Source: Micromonospora antibiotica
Lineage (GTDB): Bacteria > Actinomycetota > Actinomycetes > Mycobacteriales > Micromonosporaceae
Direction of reading: 5' to 3'
Length of the DNA: 64,000 bases
Assembly: GCF_017599305.1 (NCBI RefSeq)
Contig: NZ_JAGFWR010000001.1
Span: 992,001-1,056,000 of the forward strand
The notes under the pieces are model-generated. The model was given only the letters and a program-made list of their open reading frames with translations, was not told the origin of the DNA and did not search any database. Position numbers and translations under genes: made by a program. Numbering within the stretch: the stretch's first letter is position 1; every line of letters begins with the position of its first letter. Below are positions 22,925 through 31,990 of this stretch, piece after piece.

Positions 22925-25675
22925 ATGGTTCCCGCAGCTGGTGCGGCGCTGATCAGAGTCGCCGCCTACCCCGGGGGCCTCGTTCTGCCTCCCTGGCCCG
23001 ACATCGCCCATGGTCATCCGGATCAGTGGCGCGGGTGGCTGGACAAGACGTGGGCGCTGCCCGGGTTCGCGACAGCCGTCACCGGCGCGGCACCGCAGTT
23101 GGCCGACCAGATCCAACGCACGCTGAGCGGGGAGCCGATGTCCCAGCAGCGACTACGACGCCTGGTGCAGTCAGCGGTCCGGTACCTGCTGCGCTGGACC
23201 ACCCGGGCGACCCCGTTCGGCACGTTCGCTGGTATCGCCCCGGTCCAGTTCGGCGCTCGCGCAGCGGTCCACCTGGGCGAGGCCCACCGTGCGGTTTCCC
23301 GCCCCGATGGCCAGGTCATCGCCGAGCACACCGCGCGGGCCGAACAGGATCTGGCGACCCTGCGCACCGTCGCGGTGGTGACGAACTCGCTGGGATACCG
23401 GCGTGGCGACAGGTGGGTGCTGCCCTGCGCCCACGCCAGCGGCGATCGGCGGTGGGACGTCGAGGTCCGCCTGACCAGCCCGATCCGGGCCGCGATCCAG
23501 GCGGCGCGGTCCCCGGTCAGGTTCGCCGACCTCGCCGAGACGATCGCTGTACCCGCCAGCATCGCCGACGCCGAGCGGCTGCTGGCCGACCTGCTTCACA
23601 CCGGGGTGCTGCTCTCGGCCCTACGCCCACCCATGACCGACACCGATCCGACCGCACACCTCACCCACCATTACGCCATCCCGGAACCGGGCAACCGAGT
23701 CGCCGTCGATCTCCGCGCCGACATCGCCGTGACCCTGCCCCCGCCGGTCCTGCACGAGGCGGAGCGGGCCGCGTCGACGCTCGTGACGCTAGCGCCACCG
23801 CCTACCCCTGGATGGGCCGAGTACCACAGCGCGTTCATCGAGCGATGGGGTCCAGGAGCGGCTGTTCCCATCCGTGAGGTGCTGAACGTGCTGGGCTTTC
23901 CGGCCGGCTACCGGGGATCCACTCGCCGCGCCCCAGCGCTGTTCACCGCCCGCGACCGGCTGCTCGGACAGCTCGCGCAGCAGGCCGCACTCGACGGCTG
24001 CGCCGAAGTAGTAGTCGACGACGCGCTGATCGACCGGCTACACGGGGATGACGACCGGGCGCCGATCCCGCACACCGAACTGCGGTTCAGCCTCGCCGCC
24101 GATACCCTGCACGGTCTGGACCGAGGCGCGTTCACCCTGACGGTGCTCAGCGGGTCCCGCCACGCCGGGGTCGCTGCGGCCCGGTTCCTGCACCTGCTCA
24201 CCCCTGCCGAACTCGCCCGATTCCAACAGGTCTACCGGCATCTGCCGACCGCCCTGCCCGGCGCGGCCCCGCTGCAACTGTCCGGACCGCCCCTTGACGC
24301 CCGTCTCACCGCAGTCGCCCGGACGCCCGAGCTGCTGCCCGTTCTTCCTGTCGGTGACTACCACCCGGCACCGCCGTACACGATCGAGGACCTGGCGGTT
24401 ACTGGCGACGGACGTCGGTTGTGGCTGGTGGCGGTGGCCACCGGTCAGCCTGTCGAACCGCTGCTGTTCAACAGCGTGCTGCTGCCCGCGCTGCAACAGC
24501 CGATAATGAGGTTCCTAACCGAGATCTGGACCGCGTGGACGGCACCGTGCAGCCGGTTCGACTGGGGACACGCCAGCGGCCTGCCGTTCCTACCTCGCCT
24601 GCGGCGCGGGCGGACCATCGTGCACCCAGCCCGCTGGATCATCGACTCCACTGCGCTTCACGCTTCGAGCACGCCTTGGCCGCAGTGGCGCGACGCCTGG
24701 CAGCGACACCGCCACCAGCGACACATCCCGCAGCAGGTCCTGGTCGGCGACGATGACATTCGCCTCCGCCTTGACCTGGACAACCACACGCACCTGGCGG
24801 TGCTACGCGACCAGCTCGCCCGACATCCCCGCACCGTGATCACGGAGGCTCCAGGGACAGCGGGCTGGATCAACGATCGCCCCGCCGAACTCCTGCTCAC
24901 CCTCGCCCACCCAGCGCCCGCCACCCGACCGGCCCGACCAGCCCGAACCGCAACCACTGTTCAGCACTGGCCAGGGCGGTCACGGTGGCTGGAGGCACAC
25001 CTCCACGGTCGGCTGGACGACATCCTGACGGACCTCGCCAGCCGCTCCGCCGATCACCTCCCAGCCGGCTGGTGGTTCCTGAGGTATCCGCACCCCGAAC
25101 CGCACCTACGGCTGCGCATCCCGCTTCCCGACACCGACGGGATCGCCGACATCGCCCGCCACCTCGCCGGCTGGGTGCGGCACATGCACGATGACGCCCT
25201 CGTACATGACTACAGCCTGCACCCCTACCGCCCGGAAACCCGCCACGGCGCCGCAGCGACCCTCACCACCGCCGAACGGGTGTTCGCCGCCGACTCCCGC
25301 GCCACCCTGCACAGGCTCACCGGCGACCGACAGGCCGTCACCGCCGCCGGAATGATCGCCATCGCCGACAGCTTCACCGGCGACGGCCCCCGCTGGCTCA
25401 CCACCCACGTCCCTCACCGGACCGGACCCCGCCTCGACCCCGCCCAGCTCGAACATGCCCGACGCCCAGTACATGACGAGCGGCTCGTGGCAGCGCTGGC
25501 CACCTATCGATCGATGGTCGTCAGTGAAGGACTCAATGCCGACGAGGTGCTGGGTGACCTGCTGCACCTGCATCACGCCCGCATGATCGGCGTCGACCTC
25601 GCCTCCGAACGGCACTGTCTGCGGCTGGCCCGAACCATCGCCCTCACCGGCATCATCGGCGGGCGTAAACCGTGA
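22925..25675 (+). CDS. lanB: Class I lanthipeptide dehydratase LanB
   Basis: This 916-residue protein has the two-domain layout of full-length LanB. The glutamylation domain occupies about residues 1-640, with RWTTRATPFGTFAGIAP near residue 90. The elimination (SpaB C-terminal/thiopeptide-type) domain follows from about 680 (HWPGRSRWLEAHLHGRLDDI, GWWFLRYPHPEPHLRLRI). The enzyme uses glutamyl-tRNA to glutamylate Ser/Thr of the precursor, then eliminates glutamate to give dehydroalanine or dehydrobutyrine. The ATG at 22925 has only a weak GGTGG upstream. The stop overlaps the LanC start by four bases. Confidence 0.92.
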   Translation: MVPAAGAALIRVAAYPGGLVLPPWPDIAHGHPDQWRGWLDKTWALPGFATAVTGAAPQLADQIQRTLSGEPMSQQRLRRLVQSAVRYLLRWTTRATPFGTFAGIAPVQFGARAAVHLGEAHRAVSRPDGQVIAEHTARAEQDLATLRTVAVVTNSLGYRRGDRWVLPCAHASGDRRWDVEVRLTSPIRAAIQAARSPVRFADLAETIAVPASIADAERLLADLLHTGVLLSALRPPMTDTDPTAHLTHHYAIPEPGNRVAVDLRADIAVTLPPPVLHEAERAASTLVTLAPPPTPGWAEYHSAFIERWGPGAAVPIREVLNVLGFPAGYRGSTRRAPALFTARDRLLGQLAQQAALDGCAEVVVDDALIDRLHGDDDRAPIPHTELRFSLAADTLHGLDRGAFTLTVLSGSRHAGVAAARFLHLLTPAELARFQQVYRHLPTALPGAAPLQLSGPPLDARLTAVARTPELLPVLPVGDYHPAPPYTIEDLAVTGDGRRLWLVAVATGQPVEPLLFNSVLLPALQQPIMRFLTEIWTAWTAPCSRFDWGHASGLPFLPRLRRGRTIVHPARWIIDSTALHASSTPWPQWRDAWQRHRHQRHIPQQVLVGDDDIRLRLDLDNHTHLAVLRDQLARHPRTVITEAPGTAGWINDRPAELLLTLAHPAPATRPARPARTATTVQHWPGRSRWLEAHLHGRLDDILTDLASRSADHLPAGWWFLRYPHPEPHLRLRIPLPDTDGIADIARHLAGWVRHMHDDALVHDYSLHPYRPETRHGAAATLTTAERVFAADSRATLHRLTGDRQAVTAAGMIAIADSFTGDGPRWLTTHVPHRTGPRLDPAQLEHARRPVHDERLVAALATYRSMVVSEGLNADEVLGDLLHLHHARMIGVDLASERHCLRLARTIALTGIIGGRKP

Positions 25676-26742
25676 CCGCAGGGCAGTCCCTCGCCGACGG
25701 CGCGGCCGGCATCGCCCTGCTGCACCTGGAAACCAGCAACTGGCCCGCGGCGTACGGGGCACTGCGCGACGCCACCGCCGGTGGCCTGAGCATCGCCGAC
25801 GGGGCCAGCCTCTTCTACGGCGCTCCCGCGCTCGCGTTCGTCCTCGCCACCACAGACCACCCAGGGCTCACTCAGGCACGAGCGGCCACCGCCGACGGCA
25901 CCGCCACGGTGACCCGCCGACGGCTCGACGCCGCCCACCGCCGCATCGACCGGCACGAGCAGCCGCACTACACCGAGTACGACCTCATCCGCGGGCTGAC
26001 CGGGCTCGGGGTCGTTCTACGCCGGCTCGGCGATCACGACCTGCTCCGCCACGTCTTGGACTACCTCGTCCGGCTCACCGAACCGCTCGGCGAGCTGCCC
26101 GGCTGGTGGTGCCGGAACGACCCCGAACGCCGCCAGCCACCGTCCGTCGGCGGTCACGCGAACTTCGGCATGGCCCACGGCATCACGGGTCCGCTGGCAC
26201 TGCTCGCCCTCACCCTCCGCGATGGCATCACCGTCGCCGGACACGCCACGGCGATCAGCCGCATCAGCCGATGGCTGGATGCCTGGCAGCAGCACACCGA
26301 CGGTGCGATCTGGTGGCCGCAGACCATCACCCTCACCGACCAACGCCGCGCAACACCGGCCCAGCGAACCCCGCTGCGGCCGTCGTGGTGCTACGGCACC
26401 CCCGGCATCGCCCGCGCCCAGCAACTCGCCGCACAAGCCCTGCACGACACCGCACGCCAGCGCCTCGCCGAGACCGCCTTCACCACCTGCGTCACCGACC
26501 CCGAACAGCTTCGACGGCTCACCGACCGAAGCCTGTGCCACGGCACCGCCGGACTGGTAGCTACCGCCCGCCGGGTCGCTTCCGATGCCCTCACCTTGAT
26601 ACCCCTGGCTGCCGTAGAAGATCTCCACCGACAGACCGCCCCCACCACCAACGAGCCCGAAGGGCTGCTCGACGGCAGGGCAGGCGCCGACCTCGTCACC
26701 GCCGTCGCCACCGCCTGGGACGCCTGTCTCCTCCTCACCTGA
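25672..26742 (+). CDS. lanC: Lanthipeptide cyclase LanC
   Basis: This 356-residue LanC-like protein catalyses Michael addition of Cys thiols to dehydrated residues, making lanthionine and methyllanthionine. Visible features are the GMAHGITGPLALLAL helix-loop, the zinc-ligand segment SWCYGTPGIARA (Cys near 242) and the second site LCHGTAGLVATARR (Cys-His near 289-290). The GTG start overlaps the LanB stop (GTGA), which shows translational coupling. The fold is an alpha/alpha toroid in known LanC structures. Confidence 0.92.
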   Translation: MTAGQSLADGAAGIALLHLETSNWPAAYGALRDATAGGLSIADGASLFYGAPALAFVLATTDHPGLTQARAATADGTATVTRRRLDAAHRRIDRHEQPHYTEYDLIRGLTGLGVVLRRLGDHDLLRHVLDYLVRLTEPLGELPGWWCRNDPERRQPPSVGGHANFGMAHGITGPLALLALTLRDGITVAGHATAISRISRWLDAWQQHTDGAIWWPQTITLTDQRRATPAQRTPLRPSWCYGTPGIARAQQLAAQALHDTARQRLAETAFTTCVTDPEQLRRLTDRSLCHGTAGLVATARRVASDALTLIPLAAVEDLHRQTAPTTNEPEGLLDGRAGADLVTAVATAWDACLLLT

Positions 26743-26753
26743 AAGAGCCACCC

Positions 26754-27536
26754 GTGGACCACACCCCCTGGCACCAGGCCAACATCACCTACCCCGGCCA
26801 GACCGCACAGGAGCGCGAGAAACAGGCCGTCGCCCACCTCAGCCGAGTGCTTCCCGCCGCCGAGACCGCCGGCCTGATCACCTCCTGGTGGTTCATCCGC
26901 AAAGGCGCCTGGCGCATCCGCTACCTCCCCAGAAACAGCCGAGACAGCGGCGACCAGGCCCGCCGGCTACTCACCGAAGGGGCCACCTGGACCGGCGACA
27001 TCTACGAACCCGAAACCCACGCCTTCGGCGGACACGGCGCCATGACCACCGCCCACACGCTGTTCCACCACGACAGCCGCCACCTCCTCACCTACCTCCA
27101 CCAGCACCCCACCACCCGGCGCGAACACTCCCTGATCTTGTGTACAGCCCTGATGCGCGCAGCAGGGCTGGACCTCAACGAGCAGGGCGACGTATGGGCA
27201 CAGGTCGTCGAGCATCGCGCAGCACACCTCAACCATCCGCCCACAACTGATGCCCGTAGATGGCAGAGCTTCACCGGAGACGTTCGGAATCTGCTGCTCG
27301 GCGCACCCCGCACCACCGGCGACTGGCAAACCGCATTTCAGAACGCCGGAGCAGCCCTACACCGCCAACGGGAAACGGGCATCCTCACTCGTGGTCTGCG
27401 GGCAGTAATCGCCTTGCACGTGATCTTCCACTGGAACAGGCTCGGCCTACCCGCCGCCGCCCAGGCCACCCTCGCCCGAGCGGCCCAGCAAGCCATCTTC
27501 GGCCTGCCAGATCCGCACCTGCCAGACCCCGGGTAG
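26754..27536 (+). CDS. Thiopeptide-type biosynthesis protein (stand-alone LanB elimination-like domain)
   Basis: The protein has 260 residues, starting at a GTG with AAAGAG upstream. The segment HTPWHQANITYPG at the N-terminus and AAGLITSWWFIRKGAWRIRYLP near residues 40-60 match the thiopeptide-type bacteriocin biosynthesis domain, which is also the elimination domain at the LanB C-terminus. A further EHSLILCTALMRAAGLDLNEQGDVW segment fits. Because the LanB upstream already contains an elimination domain, this is a second copy. It may eliminate at other sites, or attach or cyclise something else (inference). Confidence 0.85.
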   Translation: MDHTPWHQANITYPGQTAQEREKQAVAHLSRVLPAAETAGLITSWWFIRKGAWRIRYLPRNSRDSGDQARRLLTEGATWTGDIYEPETHAFGGHGAMTTAHTLFHHDSRHLLTYLHQHPTTRREHSLILCTALMRAAGLDLNEQGDVWAQVVEHRAAHLNHPPTTDARRWQSFTGDVRNLLLGAPRTTGDWQTAFQNAGAALHRQRETGILTRGLRAVIALHVIFHWNRLGLPAAAQATLARAAQQAIFGLPDPHLPDPG

Positions 27537-27566
27537 ACGCACCAGGAACGAGTGGAGGAAGGCACC

Positions 27567-28001
27567 ATGCCCGAGAAGGTGATCACCAACAAGGTTCTCT
27601 GCTACGTCGTAAGGGAAGGACGGTTGCTCGTCTTCCGGCACACCGACTTCAGCTATGAGGAGGTGGGGATCCAGGTGCCGGGCGGCAGCCTCCGCCCGGG
27701 TGAGGACCCAGCGGACGCGGCGCTACGGGAGGCCCGCGAAGAGACCGGGCTAACGGGCTTCAGCGTCGTGCGGAAGCTGGGGGAGGTCGAGTACGACATC
27801 AGCCCGCTCCGCTTCGAGATCCAGCGTCGCCACATCTTCGAGCTGGCGCTGCACGGGACGACGCCCGAGCGATGGGCGAGCCAGGAGGACCACGACGGCG
27901 AGCAGGAGCCCACCCGTTTCGAGTGCTTCTGGATACCGTTACGGGCCGTGCACGTCCTGCAGTCCGGCCAAGGCGTGCTTGTGGGTCGGTTGTTCGATTG
28001 A
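27567..28001 (+). CDS. NUDIX hydrolase-domain protein
   Basis: The 144-residue protein contains a complete NUDIX box: GGSLRPGEDPADAALREAREETGLTG near residues 38-63, with the Gly, Glu and REXXEE positions needed for magnesium-dependent hydrolysis of a nucleoside diphosphate linked to another group. The flanking strands (KVLCYVVREGRLLVFRH, FEIQRRHIFELAL) fit the fold. The ATG at 27567 has GGAGGAAGG upstream. It lies 30 bp after the lanthipeptide genes on the same strand; whether it belongs to the pathway is unclear. Its stop overlaps a decayed nucleotidyltransferase gene. Confidence 0.85.
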   Translation: MPEKVITNKVLCYVVREGRLLVFRHTDFSYEEVGIQVPGGSLRPGEDPADAALREAREETGLTGFSVVRKLGEVEYDISPLRFEIQRRHIFELALHGTTPERWASQEDHDGEQEPTRFECFWIPLRAVHVLQSGQGVLVGRLFD

Positions 28002-28333
28002 TCAGGATTCCATCAGCGGCAACCGGGGGAAACGGCGCGGGAGACGAACTGCGGGACCTGATCCGGCGCAGCCCTTGGCTGATCCGCGTGCCGGACGTGG
28101 TTCTGGACTCCGGTCTGCCGGGCGCCTGGATCGGTGCGGATACGACACCGCCGTGGTCATCCGTCTCGACGCGGACGACCAGATCACAGCGTGCGCCCCG
28201 CACGGCCTCGACGACCTGCTCGACGGAGTGTGGCGGCGCAACCCGACCGGGGCCAGCCCTGAGATCTCCCCGTCAACGACTCGCCCGCCATCGCCCAACC
28301 CAACGCTGGCCCGGCGTCCGTGTCGTGACCTGA
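27998..28333 (+). pseudogene. Decayed nucleotidyltransferase-family gene
   Basis: Three pieces in different frames look like parts of one NTP_transf_9-like (DUF925) protein. The N-terminal piece is DELRDLIRRSPWLIRVPDVVLDSGLPGAW up to WIGA, from a TTG overlapping the NUDIX stop. After a junction near 28138 the frame changes to YDTAVVIRLDADD, then APHGLDDLLDGVWRRNP, the usual C-terminal signature. A last piece, RLARHRPTQRWPGVRVVT, in the first frame, ends at 28333. The middle of the domain, over 100 residues, is missing. Internal deletion plus frameshifts make it non-functional. The family match is from memory of conserved segments. Confidence 0.6.
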
Positions 28334-28529
28334 GCGGGAGTTCGAAGCTCTTGGGGAGTTGCCGCCGAAACCTGCGACCATGGACCCGAAGCCGCCCTGC
28401 CGAACCCGGTCTTCGTTCGTAACTCCGGCAGCGCCAAGACCACTGGCCCGAGCGGACTGAGGCTCGCCCGGCCTCATCGCGGCATGGCAGCACGCCGATC
28501 AGAAATTTGAATCGAACGGAGCGTATTGT

Positions 28530-31500
28530 TTATCGGTCGGCGATGTTGGTAATCCCGTCGTCGCTGAAAGCGTTTCGGAGCAGCGATTCGGTGTTCAGAG
28601 TATCTGGGTGGTCGTCGCCGAGGACCCGCCGCCGGTCGGTCAGGACCTGCTCGTACAGGGTGATCGCTTCGGCCACACGACCCGCCGACTCGTAGGCGCC
28701 GGCGAGGTTGTGGCGACTGGTAAGGGTGGCCGGGTGGTCGTCGCCGAGGACCCGCCGCCGGTCGGTCAGGACCTGCTCGTACAGGGTGATCGCTTCGGCC
28801 ACACGACCCGCCGTCCGGTAGGCACCGGCGAGGTTGTGGCGACTGGTAAGGGCGTCGGGATGGCTTCGACCGAGCACCCGGAGAGAGACGGTTAGGACCT
28901 GCTCGTACAGGGCGACGGCCTCGGCCACCCGGCCCGCCGATTCGTACGCGCGGGCAAGGTTATTGCGGCTGGCTAGGGTATCCGGGGTGTCCTCGCCGAG
29001 CACCCGTCGGTAGGCGACGAGGACATGCTCGTGCAGCTCGATCGCCTCGGTAAGCCGGCCGACCGTTTGGAAGGCCGATGCCAGATTGTGCTGCGAGGTC
29101 AGGGTGTCCGGGTGATCTGGGCCTAGTAACCGGCGCCGGGCATCGAGCACCGCCGTAAATTGGTCGATGGCGGCCGTTGCCTGCCCCTGGAATAGGCGGT
29201 AGGTGGCGGCCTGGTCGGTGATTGCGAGCAGGTCGGGAGTGACCTGCTCCGGCACAGTGTTGGTGAACAGCGCGTCGATATGTGGCAGAAGCAGGTTCCA
29301 CCGTGGCCAGCCCGGGACATTGTTCATCGGGTCGGCGGGCAGCGCCATCCGGACAATCGCCGCGGCGACCGAGGCCCCGCCGCTGTCGGCCGCCCACTGC
29401 TCCGACCGGGCGACTGCCTGCACGAGTCGATGCGAGCTGAGCAGGTTGCCGGCACGGTTCACCAGGCTGTAGGAGGCGAGCAGAGCCAGCGCGTCTCCGA
29501 GATCCTCCGCCGGCTCGGTCAACGGCGCCAGTACGTTCTCAGGCAGCGCGTCCGAGCCCAGCCAGGAGAGCACCCGCAGCACCCGGCTTGCGAGCGGCGA
29601 GCGGGCGGTGACCGCGTCCATGCTGAGCCGCCATATGTGGACCACCGTCCGCGTTGGCGAACCGCCCTCTCCCGCGTTGGCGAGAATTTCGGCGAACCGG
29701 TGGGACAGCAGGTGCCGGTAGTCGTCGAAGCCCATGCCGGCGTGCTGGGCGATGTAGGCCGCCGCCTGGTCCAGGGCCAGCGGGAAACCGCCGAGTTCGT
29801 CGGCGAGGCGGCCTGCGCCAGCGCTGTCGTGTACTCCGGTCAGGCGGGTCAGCACCCGGATACTCGCCTCGCGGTCCAGCACGTCGAGTCGTAGGGGGTT
29901 GAGGCCCAGCCTTGCCCAACGTGCGGCGCCGATCTCTCGACGCGTGGTGATCAGTACGCGGCCACGGCCGGTCAGCTGGCCGAGCAGTTGCTCCACATCT
30001 GCGACATCTTCGACGTTGTCGAGGATTAGCAACCAGCCTGGGTTTTTCTGCAGCCAATTCACCGCCCAGGATTGGGCGTCAGCGAGCGTCTCTATCGGAT
30101 GCAGTCGGGCGGCTAGCGCCGCGAGTCCCAGAGCGATGCTCTGCGTCGTATCAGCGGTGATCCACCAGACCAGCGAGTAGCGGTCGTGGAAGGTCCGGGC
30201 GTACTGCAGCGCGAGTTCGGTTTTGCCGATGCCGCCGAGGCCGATGACGGCCGCCTGTCCGACCACCGCCCCGCCCGATGCTTCCTCTAGGGCCGCCGCG
30301 AGCTCCGAGACGTCGCGCCCCTCGAACACCGTCGAGCTGAGCGGCAGGTTGTGCACCGCCGCTGCCCGCTGGTGCGGGAATTGCGGCCGGTTCGGAAAGA
30401 TCTTGACGGTAATCGCGGTCCCCGAGCGGACGACGACCGGTTCGGGTGCGTCGTGCTGCCGACTGTCACCGACCGCCCTCGGGATGCCGGCACCTTCGCT
30501 CTCGACCAGCTTGTTCCAACTCAGTACGTGGGCCAGCCAGAAGTTGCGGTGGCGAGACTCGCCGCGCAATTCGCTTAGCGCGCGCTGCTCGCCCTCGGCG
30601 AGATCGGCACCGAGCCACACACCCGGGCTGGTTACCTCGATTCGGTCCGAGTAGATCCGGACGTAAACGCACATTTCGGCACGCTCGTAGTCGCGGTGCA
30701 CGAGGGCATTGGCGATCACCTCCCGCACCGCGATCATCGGGTAGCGGAACACGGGAATGGTCACGGCGGCGTCGGCAGTTGCCATCTCACCAATCCGAGC
30801 GATGGACGCGACGAAGTCGCGAGCATGGGTGATCTGTTCGGGAATCGTCCCGCCCAGCGTTCGCCGGTCCATCGGCGCGTCCCGGTCAGGTCCGTGGTAG
30901 CGGGTGCATTGCACGGTGGCGGTCGGCACGACGGCCGTCGGGTCCTCGCCGAACAGCAGTGCGCCAGCCCGGGTGAGCCGGCCGTCGCGCAGCAGGAGGG
31001 CAGCCCGCAAGAACTCCGCCACCGAGCCCCGTCGCGGAACCCGGCGGCCGACCTCCTTGCGCATTGACGCCCGGAACCGGCTTACCCGCGGCGGGCTGTG
31101 CACCGTCGCGTCGGTCGTGCCGTCGAGGAAGGACTCGCGGGCGTCGGCGGCCGGCGGCACCGGCGCGCCTGCCGGGGGTGGCGACACGGCGACGGCAGCG
31201 TCGGCGGCCAACACCGGGCGCCGGGCGATCGGCACGTTCGCGTATCCGTCGAAGCGGTGTCGTGGCTCGGACCGGCCGCGCAGGGCGCGCCGCAAATGTT
31301 CATACAGGTCGGCGAGATCGACTAGGCCGTCACCGTCCCGGTCCTCGGCGCCCTCCAGCAGCCCGTCGACCAGCGCCTGGGTGAACGGGCTCGGCTCGTC
31401 TTCGCCATCGGCGTCGGCGGCCAGCTCGGACGCCGCCGTGGCGGTGAGCACAAACCGGCCCTTGCCAGCCAGCAGTCCCTCGATCGCAACCGGCCCTTTG

Positions 31501-31910
31501 AACGCGCCGCTGTGACAGCAGTCCAGCACGAGCACCTTCGCCCGGGCTATTGAATCACCGACGATGTCGCTGAGCGTTTCGTTAGAGATCGCTGTCCCGG
31601 GAAGAAGGTCGGTCAGGGTGTCGCTGGCGCACAGGTAGAGTTTTTGGCCACGACTGCGGCCGTGCCCGCTGAAATAGAACAGGAGCGTGTCGTCCGGCTG
31701 GGCCTCGCTGAAGAATCGGTTGGTCGTCTCGGCGATCTCGCCACGCGACCCGTCGAATAGGACCGTGACCTGTTCATCGGCGAACATGCCGTAGTTGTTG
31801 TCCGTTAGGGCGGCACCGAGGCGTCGGCCGTCGGTTCGCGGACCGTGCAGGGCGGCCAGCTTCGGGTCGGCCTCGTACAGGGAGTTGCAGACGAGAAGAG
31901 CCCGGTACAT
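28530..31910 (-). CDS. Caspase-like / GHKL-like / NB-ARC / TPR conflict protein
   Basis: This is a 1126-residue multidomain protein. Residues 1-230 are a caspase-like (C14) peptidase with dyad His83 (FSGHGRS) and Cys132 (DCCHSG). Residues 285-505 resemble the AlbA/HATPase_c_4 type with GHKL ATP-site features (REVIANALVHRDY near 396-408, SEGAGIPRAV near 471-480). Residues 550-800 form an NB-ARC NTPase with P-loop GLGGIGKT (557-564) and Walker B-like LLILDN. Residues 930-1115 are kinesin-light-chain-type 42-residue TPRs. Signal-sensing STAND proteins of this kind activate an N-terminal effector, here a protease, probably for abortive defence (inference). An EACC1-like gene diverges from it, about 80 bp away. 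Confidence 0.88.
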   Translation of the reverse strand: MYRALLVCNSLYEADPKLAALHGPRTDGRRLGAALTDNNYGMFADEQVTVLFDGSRGEIAETTNRFFSEAQPDDTLLFYFSGHGRSRGQKLYLCASDTLTDLLPGTAISNETLSDIVGDSIARAKVLVLDCCHSGAFKGPVAIEGLLAGKGRFVLTATAASELAADADGEDEPSPFTQALVDGLLEGAEDRDGDGLVDLADLYEHLRRALRGRSEPRHRFDGYANVPIARRPVLAADAAVAVSPPPAGAPVPPAADARESFLDGTTDATVHSPPRVSRFRASMRKEVGRRVPRRGSVAEFLRAALLLRDGRLTRAGALLFGEDPTAVVPTATVQCTRYHGPDRDAPMDRRTLGGTIPEQITHARDFVASIARIGEMATADAAVTIPVFRYPMIAVREVIANALVHRDYERAEMCVYVRIYSDRIEVTSPGVWLGADLAEGEQRALSELRGESRHRNFWLAHVLSWNKLVESEGAGIPRAVGDSRQHDAPEPVVVRSGTAITVKIFPNRPQFPHQRAAAVHNLPLSSTVFEGRDVSELAAALEEASGGAVVGQAAVIGLGGIGKTELALQYARTFHDRYSLVWWITADTTQSIALGLAALAARLHPIETLADAQSWAVNWLQKNPGWLLILDNVEDVADVEQLLGQLTGRGRVLITTRREIGAARWARLGLNPLRLDVLDREASIRVLTRLTGVHDSAGAGRLADELGGFPLALDQAAAYIAQHAGMGFDDYRHLLSHRFAEILANAGEGGSPTRTVVHIWRLSMDAVTARSPLASRVLRVLSWLGSDALPENVLAPLTEPAEDLGDALALLASYSLVNRAGNLLSSHRLVQAVARSEQWAADSGGASVAAAIVRMALPADPMNNVPGWPRWNLLLPHIDALFTNTVPEQVTPDLLAITDQAATYRLFQGQATAAIDQFTAVLDARRRLLGPDHPDTLTSQHNLASAFQTVGRLTEAIELHEHVLVAYRRVLGEDTPDTLASRNNLARAYESAGRVAEAVALYEQVLTVSLRVLGRSHPDALTSRHNLAGAYRTAGRVAEAITLYEQVLTDRRRVLGDDHPATLTSRHNLAGAYESAGRVAEAITLYEQVLTDRRRVLGDDHPDTLNTESLLRNAFSDDGITNIADR
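28611..28862 (-). repeat. Two near-identical 126-bp TPR-coding repeats
   Basis: The segments 28611-28736 and 28737-28862 are tandem copies with few differences, each encoding one 42-residue TPR (sharing ITLYEQVLTDRRRVLG). Other TPR units of the gene are much more diverged, so this looks like a recent duplication. Confidence 0.8.
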
Positions 31911-31990
31911 CGTCGACTCCTGGCGTGGCTGGTGCGGCGGGGTCTTACCCTACGGCCAACAGCGGTCGGCTCGCGTCAACTGGAGGACCC

